Positions 1 to 13,453 of a stretch of DNA of 64,000 nt are shown piece after piece. The notes beneath the pieces are model-generated. The model ran no database searches, was not told where the DNA came from, and saw only the letters and a program-made list of their open reading frames with translations. Numbering within the stretch: the stretch's first letter is position 1; every line of letters begins with the position of its first letter. Where the stretch lies: positions 3,163,314 to 3,227,313 of the forward strand of contig NC_066602.1 in the NCBI RefSeq assembly GCF_905475345.1, in the 5' to 3' direction. The position numbers were made by a program, and so were the translations under genes. Source of the DNA: Vespula vulgaris. Taxonomy: Eukaryota > Arthropoda > Insecta > Hymenoptera > Vespidae.

Positions 1-31
1 AAAAATTTAATAATTTCACGTAAGAAACAAC

Positions 32-105
32 GGCGCCGTGGCTTAGTTGGTTAAAGCGCCTGTCTAGTAAACAGGAGATCGAGGGTTCGAATCCCTCCGG
101 GGCCT
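32..105 (+). tRNA. tRNA-Thr (anticodon AGT)
   Basis: A 74-nt cloverleaf is visible. The acceptor arms are 32-38 and 98-104 with discriminator T105. The D stem is GCTT/AAGC, the anticodon stem is CCTGT/ACAGG around loop CTAGTAA (anticodon AGT at 66-68), and the T stem is GAGGG/CCCTC. The internal Pol III promoter is intact: A box TGGCTTAGTTGG at 39-50 and B box GGTTCGAATCC at 84-94. A run of T at 119-124 can terminate transcription. The gene decodes threonine ACU, and ACC through inosine. One oddity is a G-G mismatch at the fourth acceptor pair (35/101). The gene lies about 475 bases upstream of the Nup88 start, on the same strand. Confidence 0.93.
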
Positions 106-118
106 GAATGTGAATTCA

Positions 119-124
119 TTTTTT
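119..124 (+). terminator. Pol III T-run terminator of the tRNA
   Basis: Six T residues begin 14 bases after the tRNA 3' end, as expected for an RNA polymerase III stop. A further T-run occurs a few bases downstream. Confidence 0.6.
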
Positions 125-420
125 ATCATTTTTTTCCTTCCTTCATTCAAAAATTCTTATTAAATTATTCAATTAAAATTAATTCTCCTTCCGCGATGCT
201 ATCTCAAAAAGATTCTTTTTACAACAATTATAATTACAAAATGTTAAAATTCTTTCTCTCTTTCTCTTTCATTTACATAACGAATATTTAACAAATTTTA
301 TACAAAAGAAAAATGATCAACGAAACTAATTTCATCCTTATTTATCTAGTTGGGATAATTATCGAAATAAAAATATATTTACCTATAAACAAATAAGAAG
401 TAATACGATCTGCGAGTTTC
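125..420. other. AT-rich spacer between tRNA and Nup88 promoter
   Basis: This is AT-rich sequence with short T/A homopolymers and no open frame or RNA fold that I could support. It separates the tRNA gene from the GC-richer proximal region of Nup88. Confidence 0.5.
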
Positions 421-580
421 ATAAACGCGTTTAAATCTTTAACGATGTAGCGCCAATTTAATCACGTGATTACTAGATTTTGAAAGTTACAAGATTGGCC
501 AGCCTGCTCGTCAGCTGCTCGGAATGTTACCGCGCGCGTTGAGCAGTCGTCTTAACCTCATAGCAGTATCCTCGGAAAAT
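421..580 (+). promoter_or_regulatory. Probable Nup88 core promoter / 5' UTR
   Basis: The sequence just upstream of the first coding exon changes from AT-rich to mixed composition. It contains a CCAAT core at 453-457, a perfect 10-bp palindrome ATCACGTGAT at 461-470 (an E-box of the CACGTG class), and a second inverted CCAAT core (ATTGG) at 494-498. No TATA box is evident, which suits a broadly expressed nucleoporin gene. The exact transcription start cannot be placed. Part of this segment is probably 5' UTR. Confidence 0.45.
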
Positions 581-790
581 ATGTCCTCGTGTACCGATCC
601 ATTGCACTTAAACGAGAAACGATTGTTCAAAGAGTTAAAAAGAAGTTTGTCCGGTAATACGAAAGAGACGCATAACATTTTGGAGATTCGGGATGATGTG
701 TTGTACGTGTGGAACGCGGACAAGTGTTGCGTGCAAACGTTGAACGTCGGTGCTACGCGCGGTAAATTCGACGAGGATGTTAGTTATCAG
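581..790 (+). CDS. Nup88: Nup88 exon 1 (residues 1-70)
   Basis: This exon encodes the N-terminal start of the propeller region. It contains DDVLYVWNA, matching the DDLLFAWHA stretch of Drosophila Mbo. The donor GTTAGT follows 790 at phase 0. The ATG at 581 has A at -3. The upstream in-frame ATG at 524 has G at -3, and the frame is closed by TGA at 467-469. Confidence 0.9.
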
Positions 791-3184
791 GTTAGTTAAG
801 GAGTCTTCAGTTATTATTATCATTGTTATTAATTTTCTCTATTCTTTTGTTTTCTTTTGATATTCTTTATTTGTTCAAACGAATCGCTTCTCGTTACAAT
901 GTACCGTACCGAAAGATCGTACCGTGAAGTGAGGTTGTGTTTATCTACTGCTGTATAGAGTAACCTTGCGTGTATAGCGCATGCGTTGCACTGAGCTATG
1001 CACATGCGGCGGCACACGCGTTTACCTGAAAGAAATAATTTAATAGCAACGTTATTACGTATAAATGCATATATATACATATATATATATATATATTATA
1101 TATATAATGGAATATATTTAATAAATATTCGATATCTATATATTATATTATATATATGTTTATAATAATATTATATATATTATTAAATACATATACTCTA
1201 CATAATGATACAATATAATATATATAATATACACATATTTGTTACTTATATATTATACATATACTCTATGTATATATATATGTGTATTTTATATTAAATT
1301 ATATTTCGTATTCGATTAATCGTAAATACGTTCTACCGAGTAAACCTCCCATACATAATAGTTTATCTTTATAGAAAGGATCTTCTCTCACCCTGGTTGA
1401 CCAGTCGTTAATCGGTCTTTGGTAGTCGTACGCACACTCGCGGAAAGTGATTACGTGGTAAATGAAAGGGAAGCGACAGTAGTAGAGCGCCGTTCAACGG
1501 AATCGCGGGTGAGAATGGGCCAGAACGTTTTCGTACTCTGCTAGCCGGTGCTTTTATTTCATTTCAATGGCACAACGTGGGATCAGCGGGTACATTAATG
1601 CCTCGCCGCGTCGCGCAAAAGAGCGGTGAGGGGATAATTTATAGGAAATGGGTTGTTCGACGCTCCGGAGTAATTTAATTAAAATAAATGTCCGCGCTGC
1701 GGAAGAACGTTACCCACGAACCCGCGGTCCACGCTGCGAATAAAATGCAAATTCAGACCCTTCACAGGGTGGTGGAGGTAGATGGTGGAGGTGGAGGTGG
1801 TAGGAGAGGTTTGGAGGAGGTGGAAGGGGTGGAGGAGGAGGAGGAGGAGGAGGAGGAGGAGAAGGAGAAGGAAGAGTTTTGGAGTAGAGGGTTCAGAGAG
1901 GAACAAGGAAGGAAGAAAGGATAGATATATCGTAGATTAGTAGATAAAAATACATAGATGGATAAAGATGGTACCGAAGACAGATGAAAAACCAATGGAT
2001 GACGAAGATATATTTTTGTCTCTTTTTTTCTTTCTCTTTATTTATCTTCTTTCTTTGTTTCAATACTTCTTTCTCTTTTCTTCAATTTCTTTCTCTCTCT
2101 CTCTCTCTGTTTTATTTCTTCCAAATAGCTATCCGTATCCGTACAATCCTTTCTATCTTCACTGTAACGTACCAAACGTATACTTCCACTAACCGTTACA
2201 AATCTGTTTTACGTCCCTCTACCTTCGCAACTTCCCAAAGGAGTCCTTTTCTAATGCTTTACAATCTTCTAGATACTTTCTCTCTTTTTCTCTCTCTCTC
2301 TCTTTCTTTTTTTCTTTCTCTCTATCTCTTGGATTTTATCCTTCAACCATTTTCTTTCAACTCTACTAAACGACAAAAACGTATCTTACAAGAAATGATA
2401 TCAAGATTAATCTCGATAATTTCGGAATAGAAGAGAAGTTTTTCTTAATAGATTCGTTGGAGGACGATTAGACGAGACGAAGAAATAAGATCGATCCTAG
2501 GAAATAATCTTCGTCTTTCTTGTCTTTCGAGAAGAATCTCTGAAAAAAATAAGGGGATAGTCCCTCTCTTTTCTCTCTCTTTCTCTCTCTCTTTTCTCTT
2601 TTGCTCTTATTCTGAGCAAGTCGGTTCGTGAAAGAAATTTATCAAGGGCCCTCAGGTAATTCAAGAATATCCTAAAGCCCGTATATCAGCCGAGTTGGCC
2701 GACTGAAATATCGGTCGTAAATAATAAAAGTTAGCAAGGTTCCTCTGTGGTGCGCAGAGACCGGCAGGAGTTTAAACCGGAAGATAGGTGTCGCGGGATA
2801 CGGACGAGGCGGTGGCGGAGTTGGGTTGCCGAGAGGGGGAAGGGAGGTAAAAGAGCTAGCGAGAGTAACCGTGATGAGGATGGAAAGAGGGTGGGAGGGG
2901 TGGTAGGGAGAGCTTGTAGGTAGCGTAGCGAGAGGTGAGTGGGTGGATGGAGGGCGGGGAGGGACGGAGACACAAAGACGCACCATTGTCAACCGCTCCG
3001 CCATCGGAACCACCGTCCGCCGCGGGAAACTTTGAATCATTTTTATTGCATAGAGTTATCTTTGTTACCAGCGGAACGGGGTGAACGTCTAAACGCGTTC
3101 CCTCTTTCTCTATCTCCCTCTATCTTTCTCTCTTTTTCTCTCTCTCTCTCTTTCTCTCTCTTTCTCCCTCGAAGCGCGTTCTCC

Positions 3185-3229
<45 letters not shown>

Positions 3230-3545
3230 CGGAGCCCTTCTATCCCGAGGGCTTCCTTTTTCCCTTTCCGTCCCGTCCTTCTATCCCGGTGTTCCGCGCT
3301 ACGAGAGATAATGCGAACGCGAAAACGTTCACACCCCTTTGGCTGCCCAAATGGAATAAGTTCTTTAATTCGCGAATTTACCGCCGGGCAAACGAATCGT
3401 CCGAGCTGTCGCCGAGATAACGTTCTTCTAGAACCAACCCATTCGCTTGGCGATCGCGAGAATAATACTTTCTTCTCTCGAAACTCTTACTTACTTACTT
3501 GCTTGCTTACTTGCTTGCTTGCTTGCTTGCTTGCTTGTTTGCCTG

Positions 3546-3604
<59 letters not shown>

Positions 3605-4377
3605 CGCGAGTAAGTCTGAAGATAGAGACAAGAAGCGATACAAGACGTTTACTCCTTTCTAGTTCGAAATTTTCCTTAAGGTATTTTCTTTGATTAAACT
3701 TTGATTAAAATTTTCTTTTAAATATGTCCGGATCGTTTCTGATAAAGTTCGATTTCTTTCTAGAACGAAGATCTGAGATTGAAGATTAAAGATTAAAAGA
3801 AAAAAATGGATAGTATCGAGCATCCTTATTTAATACGAATATGAGAAAGAGAGAATGAGAGAATGAGAGAGAGGAAACTAGAAGTAGAAATAGAAATGGA
3901 AATGAAAAGGAAGGCATACTTAGCGAAAAATAAAAGAATTCCTTTTGGTTTGGTCGACCTTCTACCCAAACCACCCAACCACCCACCGTTCCTCCCACTA
4001 TCACCCCTCTATCGCCACCACCACCACCACCACCCACTATCCCACCGGACACGCGAGCTTTTCTAATTGCTATGCGAGCCCCGAGACCCAGCAAAAAGGA
4101 CAGTCTTATCTAAATTAAAAGTAGTACTCCGACTCCGGTTGGGGTCGAGGGTCAACGTAGTCGCGAACCGGGATAGAAAATCCGAGCGAATTCCGGACCG
4201 TCTCAGGTGGTAGAGGAAAGGAACGGAATATCGTGTAATAAGCGAAATCCGCTCGACGATAATTAAAAAGTAATTTTACGGTGACGTTTGTGAGTACGGT
4301 GCCGCGTTCCCACGTCGGGAGTCTGTGGCGCACACGTTTAGGAAGAAGGAGAGAGATAGAAAGATGGGGAAAGATAG

Positions 4378-4409
<32 letters not shown>

Positions 4410-6956
4410 TGGAATCTACGAGAACTGCTCGGCTTTTCGCCGAAAAGTATAAGCAAACGTAAAAGCGAAAGGTCACTTGGTGTTGGGGCAACCTAACCCT
4501 CGGACCTTTTCAATTCGTTCGCTGGAAAGAAACACGAGTTTCATAAAAACAAAAAGAAGAAAAGAGAAAAAAAGAAAGTATGAGGAAGAAACTACCTTCT
4601 CTCAAAAAGGAAAGGAAAGGAAGAAAAAAGATAGGAAACGAAATTAGCTTTTTAGAAAATATAATATAGGGACAGATCACATGAGCATGATGGATGATCT
4701 CCTGATATCTGTTTAAATTGATCTATTCGTCTTTGTAAATTACTATCGAACATTTCATCCATTATTCGTTGTCATTTGAAGATAGTACTAGGTTAATGTT
4801 ATACGTATACATATGTATATAGAAATTATAGATTTATATAAAAACAACAAAAAAAGAAAGAAAGAGAAAAGAGAGGAAACGAGATTAGCTTCTCAAAAAA
4901 AAAAAAAGATAAAAAATTACACGAACAGATCGAAAACGTGAAGCACGTGCATCTATTTAAATTTCTATAATCGATCAATCGATCTATCCAGCTTTTATAG
5001 GATATTAACTATTGAATATTTCATCTCTTATCCGTAAAGTCGTTTGAAGATATCACACTGCTGGATTAACTTTATATTATAGATTTTTTTGAGATACTTT
5101 TTGAGATACGCTGGGTCGTTGGAGGACAAGAGGTAGGTAGGTATAACCGTATAAAGAAGAGTGGTATGTACGTACCTAGTGCAATAAAATTCACGGGAAG
5201 TGTTTTACATCGGTACCACGAGAGGAGAGAGAGGAAACCTTGTATACGCGACGATGGTGAGAGAGAAACCGAGAGAAAGAGTGGATGAGAGAGACAGAGA
5301 GAGTGAAAAAGAGAAAGAGAGAGAAAGAGAGGAGTCAGGAGGAAGGGAGGCTCGACGAATTCAGTAAGTGGCGGACAATGGCTTTTGTGGTAGACATCGG
5401 CCGCTTCTCCCCACCCCTTCTCCCTAAACCCCCTCGTTTCTTCCTCTCTCTCTTTCTCTCTCCACGCGTATTCGTATTTCGTTCGCGCTCCGGTACGGAT
5501 ACATTTTCTCTCTTCTCTCGCGCATTATTCGCTGCCGACCCCTACCCCCTCCCTTTGCAGCCCTATCGTCGTACGCGCTAGGAACACTCGAATGTCACGC
5601 TCTTGAAAACGAAAAAAAAAAGGAAACAAATAAAGAAAAAGAAGAAAGAGTGCGTGAACAATCTCGCACCTCGCTCCACTCATTTATTAATAGGTAGATA
5701 TGCGTGTACCGAGACTCGAATGCGTACAGCTAACAAACCACCCTCCTCGAAACGTTTCTCTCTCTCTCTCAGTTTCTATCACTCTTTCTATCTTTATGCT
5801 TGCTCTTCACTCTTTCTTGTCATTTATCAAAATTGTCATTACTAATTGAATGAAATGAAAGAAGTAACAAACGTCGAGATAACAAACATCTATTTTGATT
5901 TACCCTTCTCGTCGAATGAAACTCTTCGAGTGTTAGACTTCGAGGGATGTTTATTATACCTATATACATAGATACATACATACACCTATGTACTTGTATA
6001 CGTAAAGAAGAAAAAGTATTGACGTTTCCTTTATTTATTTCTCCGATAATAAATATAAAAAGAGTCGCAATAATAAAATTACGGAGGAGAGAAGACGTAG
6101 GTGAGCGTTACAAAAGGGTTATTTGTTAAGACGAAAGATCGACCAAAGGATTATCCTCGAAGTAACTTCCTTTATCTGTCTTCTTCGCGAAGAGTCGTAT
6201 ACGAGAATGACCGAAGGAAGGGAGCGGGTGGTATTGCGTTGCGAAGGGATGCGGTGCGGTGCGGTGTGGTGCGGTATGAGGGTGAGAGTTCCCATTGTCA
6301 AGGGTGCCCGTTAAAATGCGAAACATCCTTCGTCTTGGAAGGAAGCGAGCGTCGAAATCCCACGATCGGGTAGAGAACTACATCGTATTAAGCGCTAACA
6401 CTCACACACATACATTTACATACACGTAGAGACACAAATACAGACATTATCGTGTCAGTTACCAAATACCATCAGAACCAACACGATACGCCTCGCACAG
6501 TATATTCTCCATTATCGTTGGTTGTATAGCCTATAAGCGAAGAGTGAAAGGGCTGGCGAAGCTCTCTCGCAATGACAATAATTCTACGCTAATAACCCCC
6601 CTTCTTCTGCTTCTTCTTCTTCTTCTTATTGCGGGGGATGTTCGCGGAAGAGACTTCTCGAGACTTCTCCTCTACCCCCGTTCACTCACCCCTATCTTCC
6701 GTACGATAGACGACGCATCATTCTCTGTATACGTGTATATGCCTTCTCTCGTCCAGTAATGGCGAATCGTGAATCGTCGTTAATCGTGAACGCGCTCGTA
6801 ATCTCTTGGACGTATTCGAGAAAAGCCTAACGCCTATGCTTTTAGGTGAGAGCCTCGTACGATGAAAAATGTACCTCTCGACGAGGCGACGCGAGAAAAC
6901 TTCCCTTCCGCTTTTTTCTTTTTTTTCTCTCTCTCTCTCTCTCCCTCCTTTTTTGT

Positions 6957-7039
<83 letters not shown>

Positions 7040-8124
7040 GAAAGAGATAGATAGTAAGAAGGGCGAAGGAAAGATTTAAGGAGGGAAAGGAATTTTCGCT
7101 TTATATAATGTAGTAACGTCCGCGAAAATCTTAGGAATCCCCGTAGTCTCGATCGTTTTACGTATCCGGTTACCTTATTCCGGATCTAGGAATAGAATGA
7201 GAGAAATGAAAGGATGAGTTTTGGGAAGGAATCGTCGTGGAGGTGAAGAGGGAACATGGAAGGTGCTTGGGTTTCTAGACGAACTGAATGGCTTTCGTTC
7301 CGCAGGGGGTGGCTTTGTCAGTTCTCGGATGCCTTGGCGAGCTAATGCATTTCCTTTACAGTTTTAATGGGCATTCATAACTAAGTTTAATAATGCCGGT
7401 CGGAGAGGCGAACAGTCGCGGTCGCATATCTAATAATTCCACGATTCCACCTCTCGCAGGAAGTTAGCACAGAGGAGGACGGATTTTAGTGGCTACCGCT
7501 CGGTCTTACCCCTTCCAGCGTTGAAGGCGTCCATTCTCTCTTCTCGTCTCTCTCTCTCTCTCTTTCTTTATCTCTATCTTCTTCTCACTCTCTCTTCTTA
7601 CCACTCTATTTCCTCTCACTGGGTTGCGTCTTCGAGTATCTCCCGTCGGACCTCGAGCAAAAGATCTCCGAGTTTTAAAACATAACTTCGGCTTTAGCCG
7701 AGTTCGAGTCTTTAGTCTAACTCATTTTTTTTTATTTCATCCCCGTATGAATTTCCACGTCTTGACTCTTTCTTCCAATAACGTGCTTTACATTGACCAA
7801 CGTCATGAACATACCATTCCTCGATCGATCAAACGTTATCCAGAATTATTATTAAAGATAAGAACGACGCTAAAACGTTAGTTCGTTTCAGCGAATTTAT
7901 TATCGATTCGTAAATAAAATATTTTCTTGGAACCTTTCACGTGGCCTTGTCCTTTGTTCTACATAGATTAGATTCGATGAGAGACCATGATATATATTCG
8001 CTTACTAATCCCGCACTCGTCGCTCGGCAAAGAGTAAATATCATGAAACGCGAGAGTTCAACGTCTATGGTCGCGTTGGCGCAAAGACAGAGAGAGAGAG
8101 AGAGATAGAGAATGAGACAGAGGC

Positions 8125-8167
<43 letters not shown>

Positions 8168-8422
8168 AGAGGTTTCATCCTTTCGTGGCATAATTGCGTC
8201 TCGGTATACGAGGAAGGTATAAATCCCGTCTCTGTTATACGGTAGAACACGGCATCTTAGCCCGGTCTTCGCCGCGTCTGCGAGACCAACGGCACCGTCT
8301 CTAATAAATAACCCGAAGACAATGGACACTGTCCAAAACACGGTAGATCTTACGCCTTTAAACTTAGGTACGAAGTCTCAACCCTTGCCCAACCCCTTTT
8401 CAACAAAAGTACCACACCGTTG

Positions 8423-8459
<37 letters not shown>

Positions 8460-8483
8460 ATCTTTATCTCTGTCTCTGTCTCC

Positions 8484-8536
<53 letters not shown>

Positions 8537-8964
8537 GGCAACGAAAGAGCGCGAATCCCTCCTCCTTCTCCTCCTCCTCCTCCTCCTCCTCCTCCTCCTC
8601 CTCCTCCTTCAACTCCCTCTTTTACCACCCTATCCGACTAGCACCGCGACGCATAGCTATAACGTAGCCTGCTGCAGCTCACTGGAATTATAATGTTTGT
8701 TTCTAACAAATTACCATGATAATGGTTGGCGTAGCACGGTTTTCACCGTGTCTTCGTTGGCACACTTAAATTATACGGTAACGCGAGGAGAACGGCGGCG
8801 AACGATCCCATGCGAGTGTGACAGCAAAGTAGCTAGAATCGGTGGTGGGAGGATAGGGAGGGAGGGACTTAGGTATGGAGGGTAGTTTTCCTTGGTCAAG
8901 ACTTCAACGAGATATTATCTCGTTGTTGGGTTCTGACGTTAATTACCGATATATTTATTTTATT

Positions 8965-9003
<39 letters not shown>

Positions 9004-9271
9004 TTCGGAGATATCCGTGAATTATTTAAACGAATCGAATAAGAGTAAAGTAGTCATATATCCCGGGGATGTATTATTTAAAAATATACAAGGTCAGTTA
9101 ATTTCAAGCGAAGGAACAGTTTGAAGAGGGATGACGTTGCGGATTCCTGTGATGCGGACACCCGCCGTTAAACTATAAAAATGATGTCGACACTTATAGA
9201 GTGAGACCGGCGCGAGCATAATGCCTTTCGTATTTTTCCGTGGGTCGTTCCATTATATGGATACAACTTGT

Positions 9272-9341
<70 letters not shown>

Positions 9342-9910
9342 TAGACATTGGCGAAATAGTCAACGACGGGAAGGCCGGCAAGGCAAAGGCGATAAACTTT
9401 ATTTTTCAAAATCGTCGCGACGTACTCTCGATGCAGGACGTGCACGTATGTATGTATCCACGTATTCATATATATGTATATATACTATATATATGTACAA
9501 ATATATATGTATATATAGAATATAGGTGTACGCCCGGTCTGGACGACAGCAGGCACACGCGCTTTCCACGGTCTGCCGACCGTGATAACGCTCGTGGCTC
9601 GTAGAAACGACAAGGAGAAACTACGAGGGAGATTTCGAAACAAATTGTCGGAGTACCATTTTTTACGTCCACTTTTCTCCTCGTATTTTTTCATCGTCAA
9701 ACGTAAAAAAGCCAACATTTTTTTAATGATCCTCCTGGGCGATACGCGATAAACACGACGTTAACAATCAGGGACAGGCTTATTTCTTTTAACGATGGTC
9801 AACTAATTCAAACATCTTATGGTTGAATAAAATTAATTTTTCTTTCTTTTTTTTTTTGTTTGAATGTCGAGAAAACAATTATATTTCATTTTTATTAAAT
9901 CTCTCAAAAC

Positions 9911-9955
<45 letters not shown>

Positions 9956-11628
9956 TTAAAAACACGAACGTCTATACGTTTTTTACATTCAAACGTAAAA
10001 ACTCGCTGTAGGGTGCGACCATAAGCGACAAAGTTGCTTCGAATAACACGAGGGTAATATCGACTAGGGGTTTTGTCTGGAGCGCAAACAAAGTAACAGA
10101 GCGTGCATCGTTTTTCATTAAAAAATCGTCGTTGCAAACTTTCTTCCTTTCTTTCGCTTTTCAATTACGCATTATATATTCATATAAAAATACTTACTTA
10201 CATATAATAGAGTATCCTGAGAGTTGAGATAAAATCAAAGAGATCTCGAAGGATATCGTACAGTATGGTCCCTAAGGAAAAGTAATGATGTAACAAAAAG
10301 TTTAAACGAACTTTGGTTACCTCGAACGTCTATTTTCTTCTCCGTTAAATTGCCGCGAGCGATGGACTCGAAAGAGAAAAAGAAAGAAGAAAAATAAGAG
10401 AAAGAAAGAAAGAAAGAAAGAAGAAGATTCGGTGGTGGGTGGTGGCGAAGATGAACGAAAGAGGAAAAGGAAGGAGCTTTGGGAAGAAGCATAAGAAATT
10501 GGAGTGGATGAGAAAGAGGGGAGAAAAAAAAGAAAGAAGAAGAAGAAGAAGAAGAAGAAGTAGAAGAGGGCGAGTAAGACAGGGAAACGGACGAATATGC
10601 GCACCCTGGAAACGTCTGTTCTGGCCCTCGGCAGTAAATCCAGAAACGGTGTTACGGCGGCTGGGAGATAATGCGCAATCATTTCGGAATGGAAATTAAA
10701 ATCAGATGATGAATCCTAACGATGCCGTTTATTATTTTAATTTTCCGCGAAGGCCGCGGCTACGTGGCCCACGGACGTACTAATACTAACATCGACTACC
10801 CACCACCTAATACCACTAACTCCAACACCATCGCGAGTGTTCCTACCGGGGTACTCCTTGCTGCTTCCTCGTTCCTGCTAACTCGAGTTCGAGACAGTAA
10901 ATTACCTTCCTATTAGCCGTATAATTACAAGATGGCCTCGGTAATTTCCGTTTATTTCCAACTTTATCGTTAACCGAACGATAACGTTTTGCATAATGAT
11001 CCGAATGATCAGAACCGACGATGCTTGCTTGGATACAGATATTAATCGAAAACAATCTTTTTTTCTTCTTTTTTCTTTTTCATATCGGTATAAATTTATT
11101 TTTTTTTTCGTTTTTTTTTTTTTTTCTTAAGACTCTCGCGTTAGAGGATTTTATATAAGTACGCGCGTATATGTTATCTACTTACATACGTATGTGTATC
11201 CATCATAAGCCGCCGAAGAAGAACTATTCTACTCGCGAATGTTAACTTTCCAACGTTCGTTACGTCCCATTAAACCAGCCAATAATCGAGACTTACGTTT
11301 AACGTCCCAATAAATCGTCAAATTCTCTCGTGGCGTTCCTACGACGTTCATGCTCTACGAATTTACATCCGCAGTGACGTATAAAAGCGTTTTCCCTTTT
11401 CCTTCTTTTGCTTTATCTCGCTTTCTTTCCCTCTCCCTTTCCCCTTTTCCAACATCTCTCTATGGTCCTCCCTTTGTGCTATATACATGGATTATTATAA
11501 CGTAACTATAACTTTTTATGTCGACTCGTAACGTCTATACAACTCGGTATCCCATCTGCTAGGGCATCAGCATCGGTTCCAAGATGTTGTTCTCTACATT
11601 TGGACATTTTCAGTATTACTGTTGGAAC

Positions 11629-11710
<82 letters not shown>

Positions 11711-13420
11711 CTTTATACGATCGCATCGTATTTGCCCCTCGCAAAAGCTAACCGCTAACCGTTCGTTTCTTACCATTTCAGAATATAACCGTGCATTGCA
11801 TAACCGTTAAACGATCCAAAACGCGCTAACGCCTCTTATAGGCTTTGTACAATTTCTTGTTTTTTATTATTTTTTTTTTAATTTTTTTCTTTTCTTTTAT
11901 TTTTTTATTTTTTTGTACTCGTTGCACTTCCAACTCCAACACGTTCCTAGATTTCGGATAATTTGTAATAATCTTGAATAGGTTGGTAGAAACCAACGTG
12001 TCCAATGAACAACGCGTTTGCAATGCCTCGAAAGTACACCTTTGTCGTGGAAACTCAGCCAGTTAATTCAGTAGTTCTGTTTGATTAAAGCCTCGTATTT
12101 CAGCCCACAACCTTGGTACCCACCCACTATCCTCCCTCGACCCCTTTCCTTCAATGCCTTCTGCAAAATGTATAAGATAAATTCATCTCTGTTGCTTTGT
12201 GTCGACCTGAAGTACGAAGAGAAAGAACGAGAGAGAAAGAGAGACGGAGAGAGAAAATCTGACGCGTTATTTTATCAGGATACGCGTCCCATCTTAAAGC
12301 ACAAAGGTTTAATTATTTGAAAGAAAATGAAACTTTAAATATGAGAGATTAATAAAATAATAATATCGGAGTAAACATTAGTTATATGTCAATAGACTTT
12401 GTCGCTGACATTCGCTCGGCGAGTTTCACAAACTTCTATCACATACTTTCAAGATTACTTTTTGTCCGTTGTAAAGAGTACGGAGGTAGATAATTAAAAC
12501 CACGAGTGGGTAAATAACGGACTGGCAGACTACGAGCCACCGAGAAACGTAATAAGTAGGCGAGTCTGTAGCCTTAAAAAGGTAGATCCTTAAAAAACGT
12601 CGGGGAACCCTCAGGATCCGCTATTTTTCGCGTTAATTTGAATTTCGTAATTAACCGGCTACGTATGAATTCCCTTGAGAATACATAAAGGTCCTTCCTT
12701 TAATTTCCGTGAGGATTCGTTATAATACGGCGTGCCTCCCCTTTTGCACGAAGGAACGTAGATTTTTCTGACCTCGAAGGGAGTACTTCGGGATATGCTC
12801 TAAGAACACACACACACACAAAAGAATGAGAGAACCGAAGAATCTAATGTTTAGATCGTTGTCTGTGTTTTATACGTGTTTGTAATATCCAGCCGTTGAA
12901 AAAAACACTTAAATGAAATATTTATGATAAATATAATCCCTTCTATTTTATCTCTAAAGCAAAGAAGAATAGGAGGAGGAGGGAGGGGTGGGAGAAATGC
13001 CGTTCTTAAAAAAAAAAAAAAAGAAAGAAAGAAAGAAAGATAGAAAGAAAGAAAAAAAGAAATTAAAAGAGAAGGAAAGAAATCGAAATCTCTTAGCAGG
13101 AGTGAAATTTCGTCGTGATTGGGGACTTCATCGTCGATAAGGGGAAAAAAAGGGAAGACTCGTTGTAATTACCGAGTATTTTTCTCGCAGAGTCGGTCCT
13201 TTGCCTTCCTCCCTCATTCCAATGGCTGCTGATTGATATTTTGTATTCAGTAGGTATCTACTACGATCGTCGTCTCTTCTTTCGTAAGCTTCGGTAAAAT
13301 ACTGTAACCTTATCCATCGCTCTTAAGACTACCTACCAATCTCATCGTCGTCCTAGGTATCTAGAGGTAGAGGTATCTTTGCGAAAGCTCGACTTTTATC
13401 CTCGTTTTTTCTCCCTTTCC

Positions 13421-13453
<33 letters not shown>

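Larger units (their letters stand above)
791..9010. other. Intron 1 block A: pyrimidine tracts and TA arrays
   Basis: The first 8 kb of the intron holds a TA-rich patch, a GGA-rich patch near 1.8 kb, long T/C tracts (2.0-2.6 kb and 3.1-3.2 kb), several GA/CT arrays and a tetranucleotide mosaic. Runs of mixed-sequence DNA lie at about 1300-1680, 4130-4320, 4660-5200 and 7090-7480. No gene is supported. Confidence 0.6.

Noticed and set aside
3486..3604. Regular 4-bp periodicity considered as a CRISPR or satellite array
   Set aside because: Units are simple tetranucleotides without spacers, in a eukaryotic intron.
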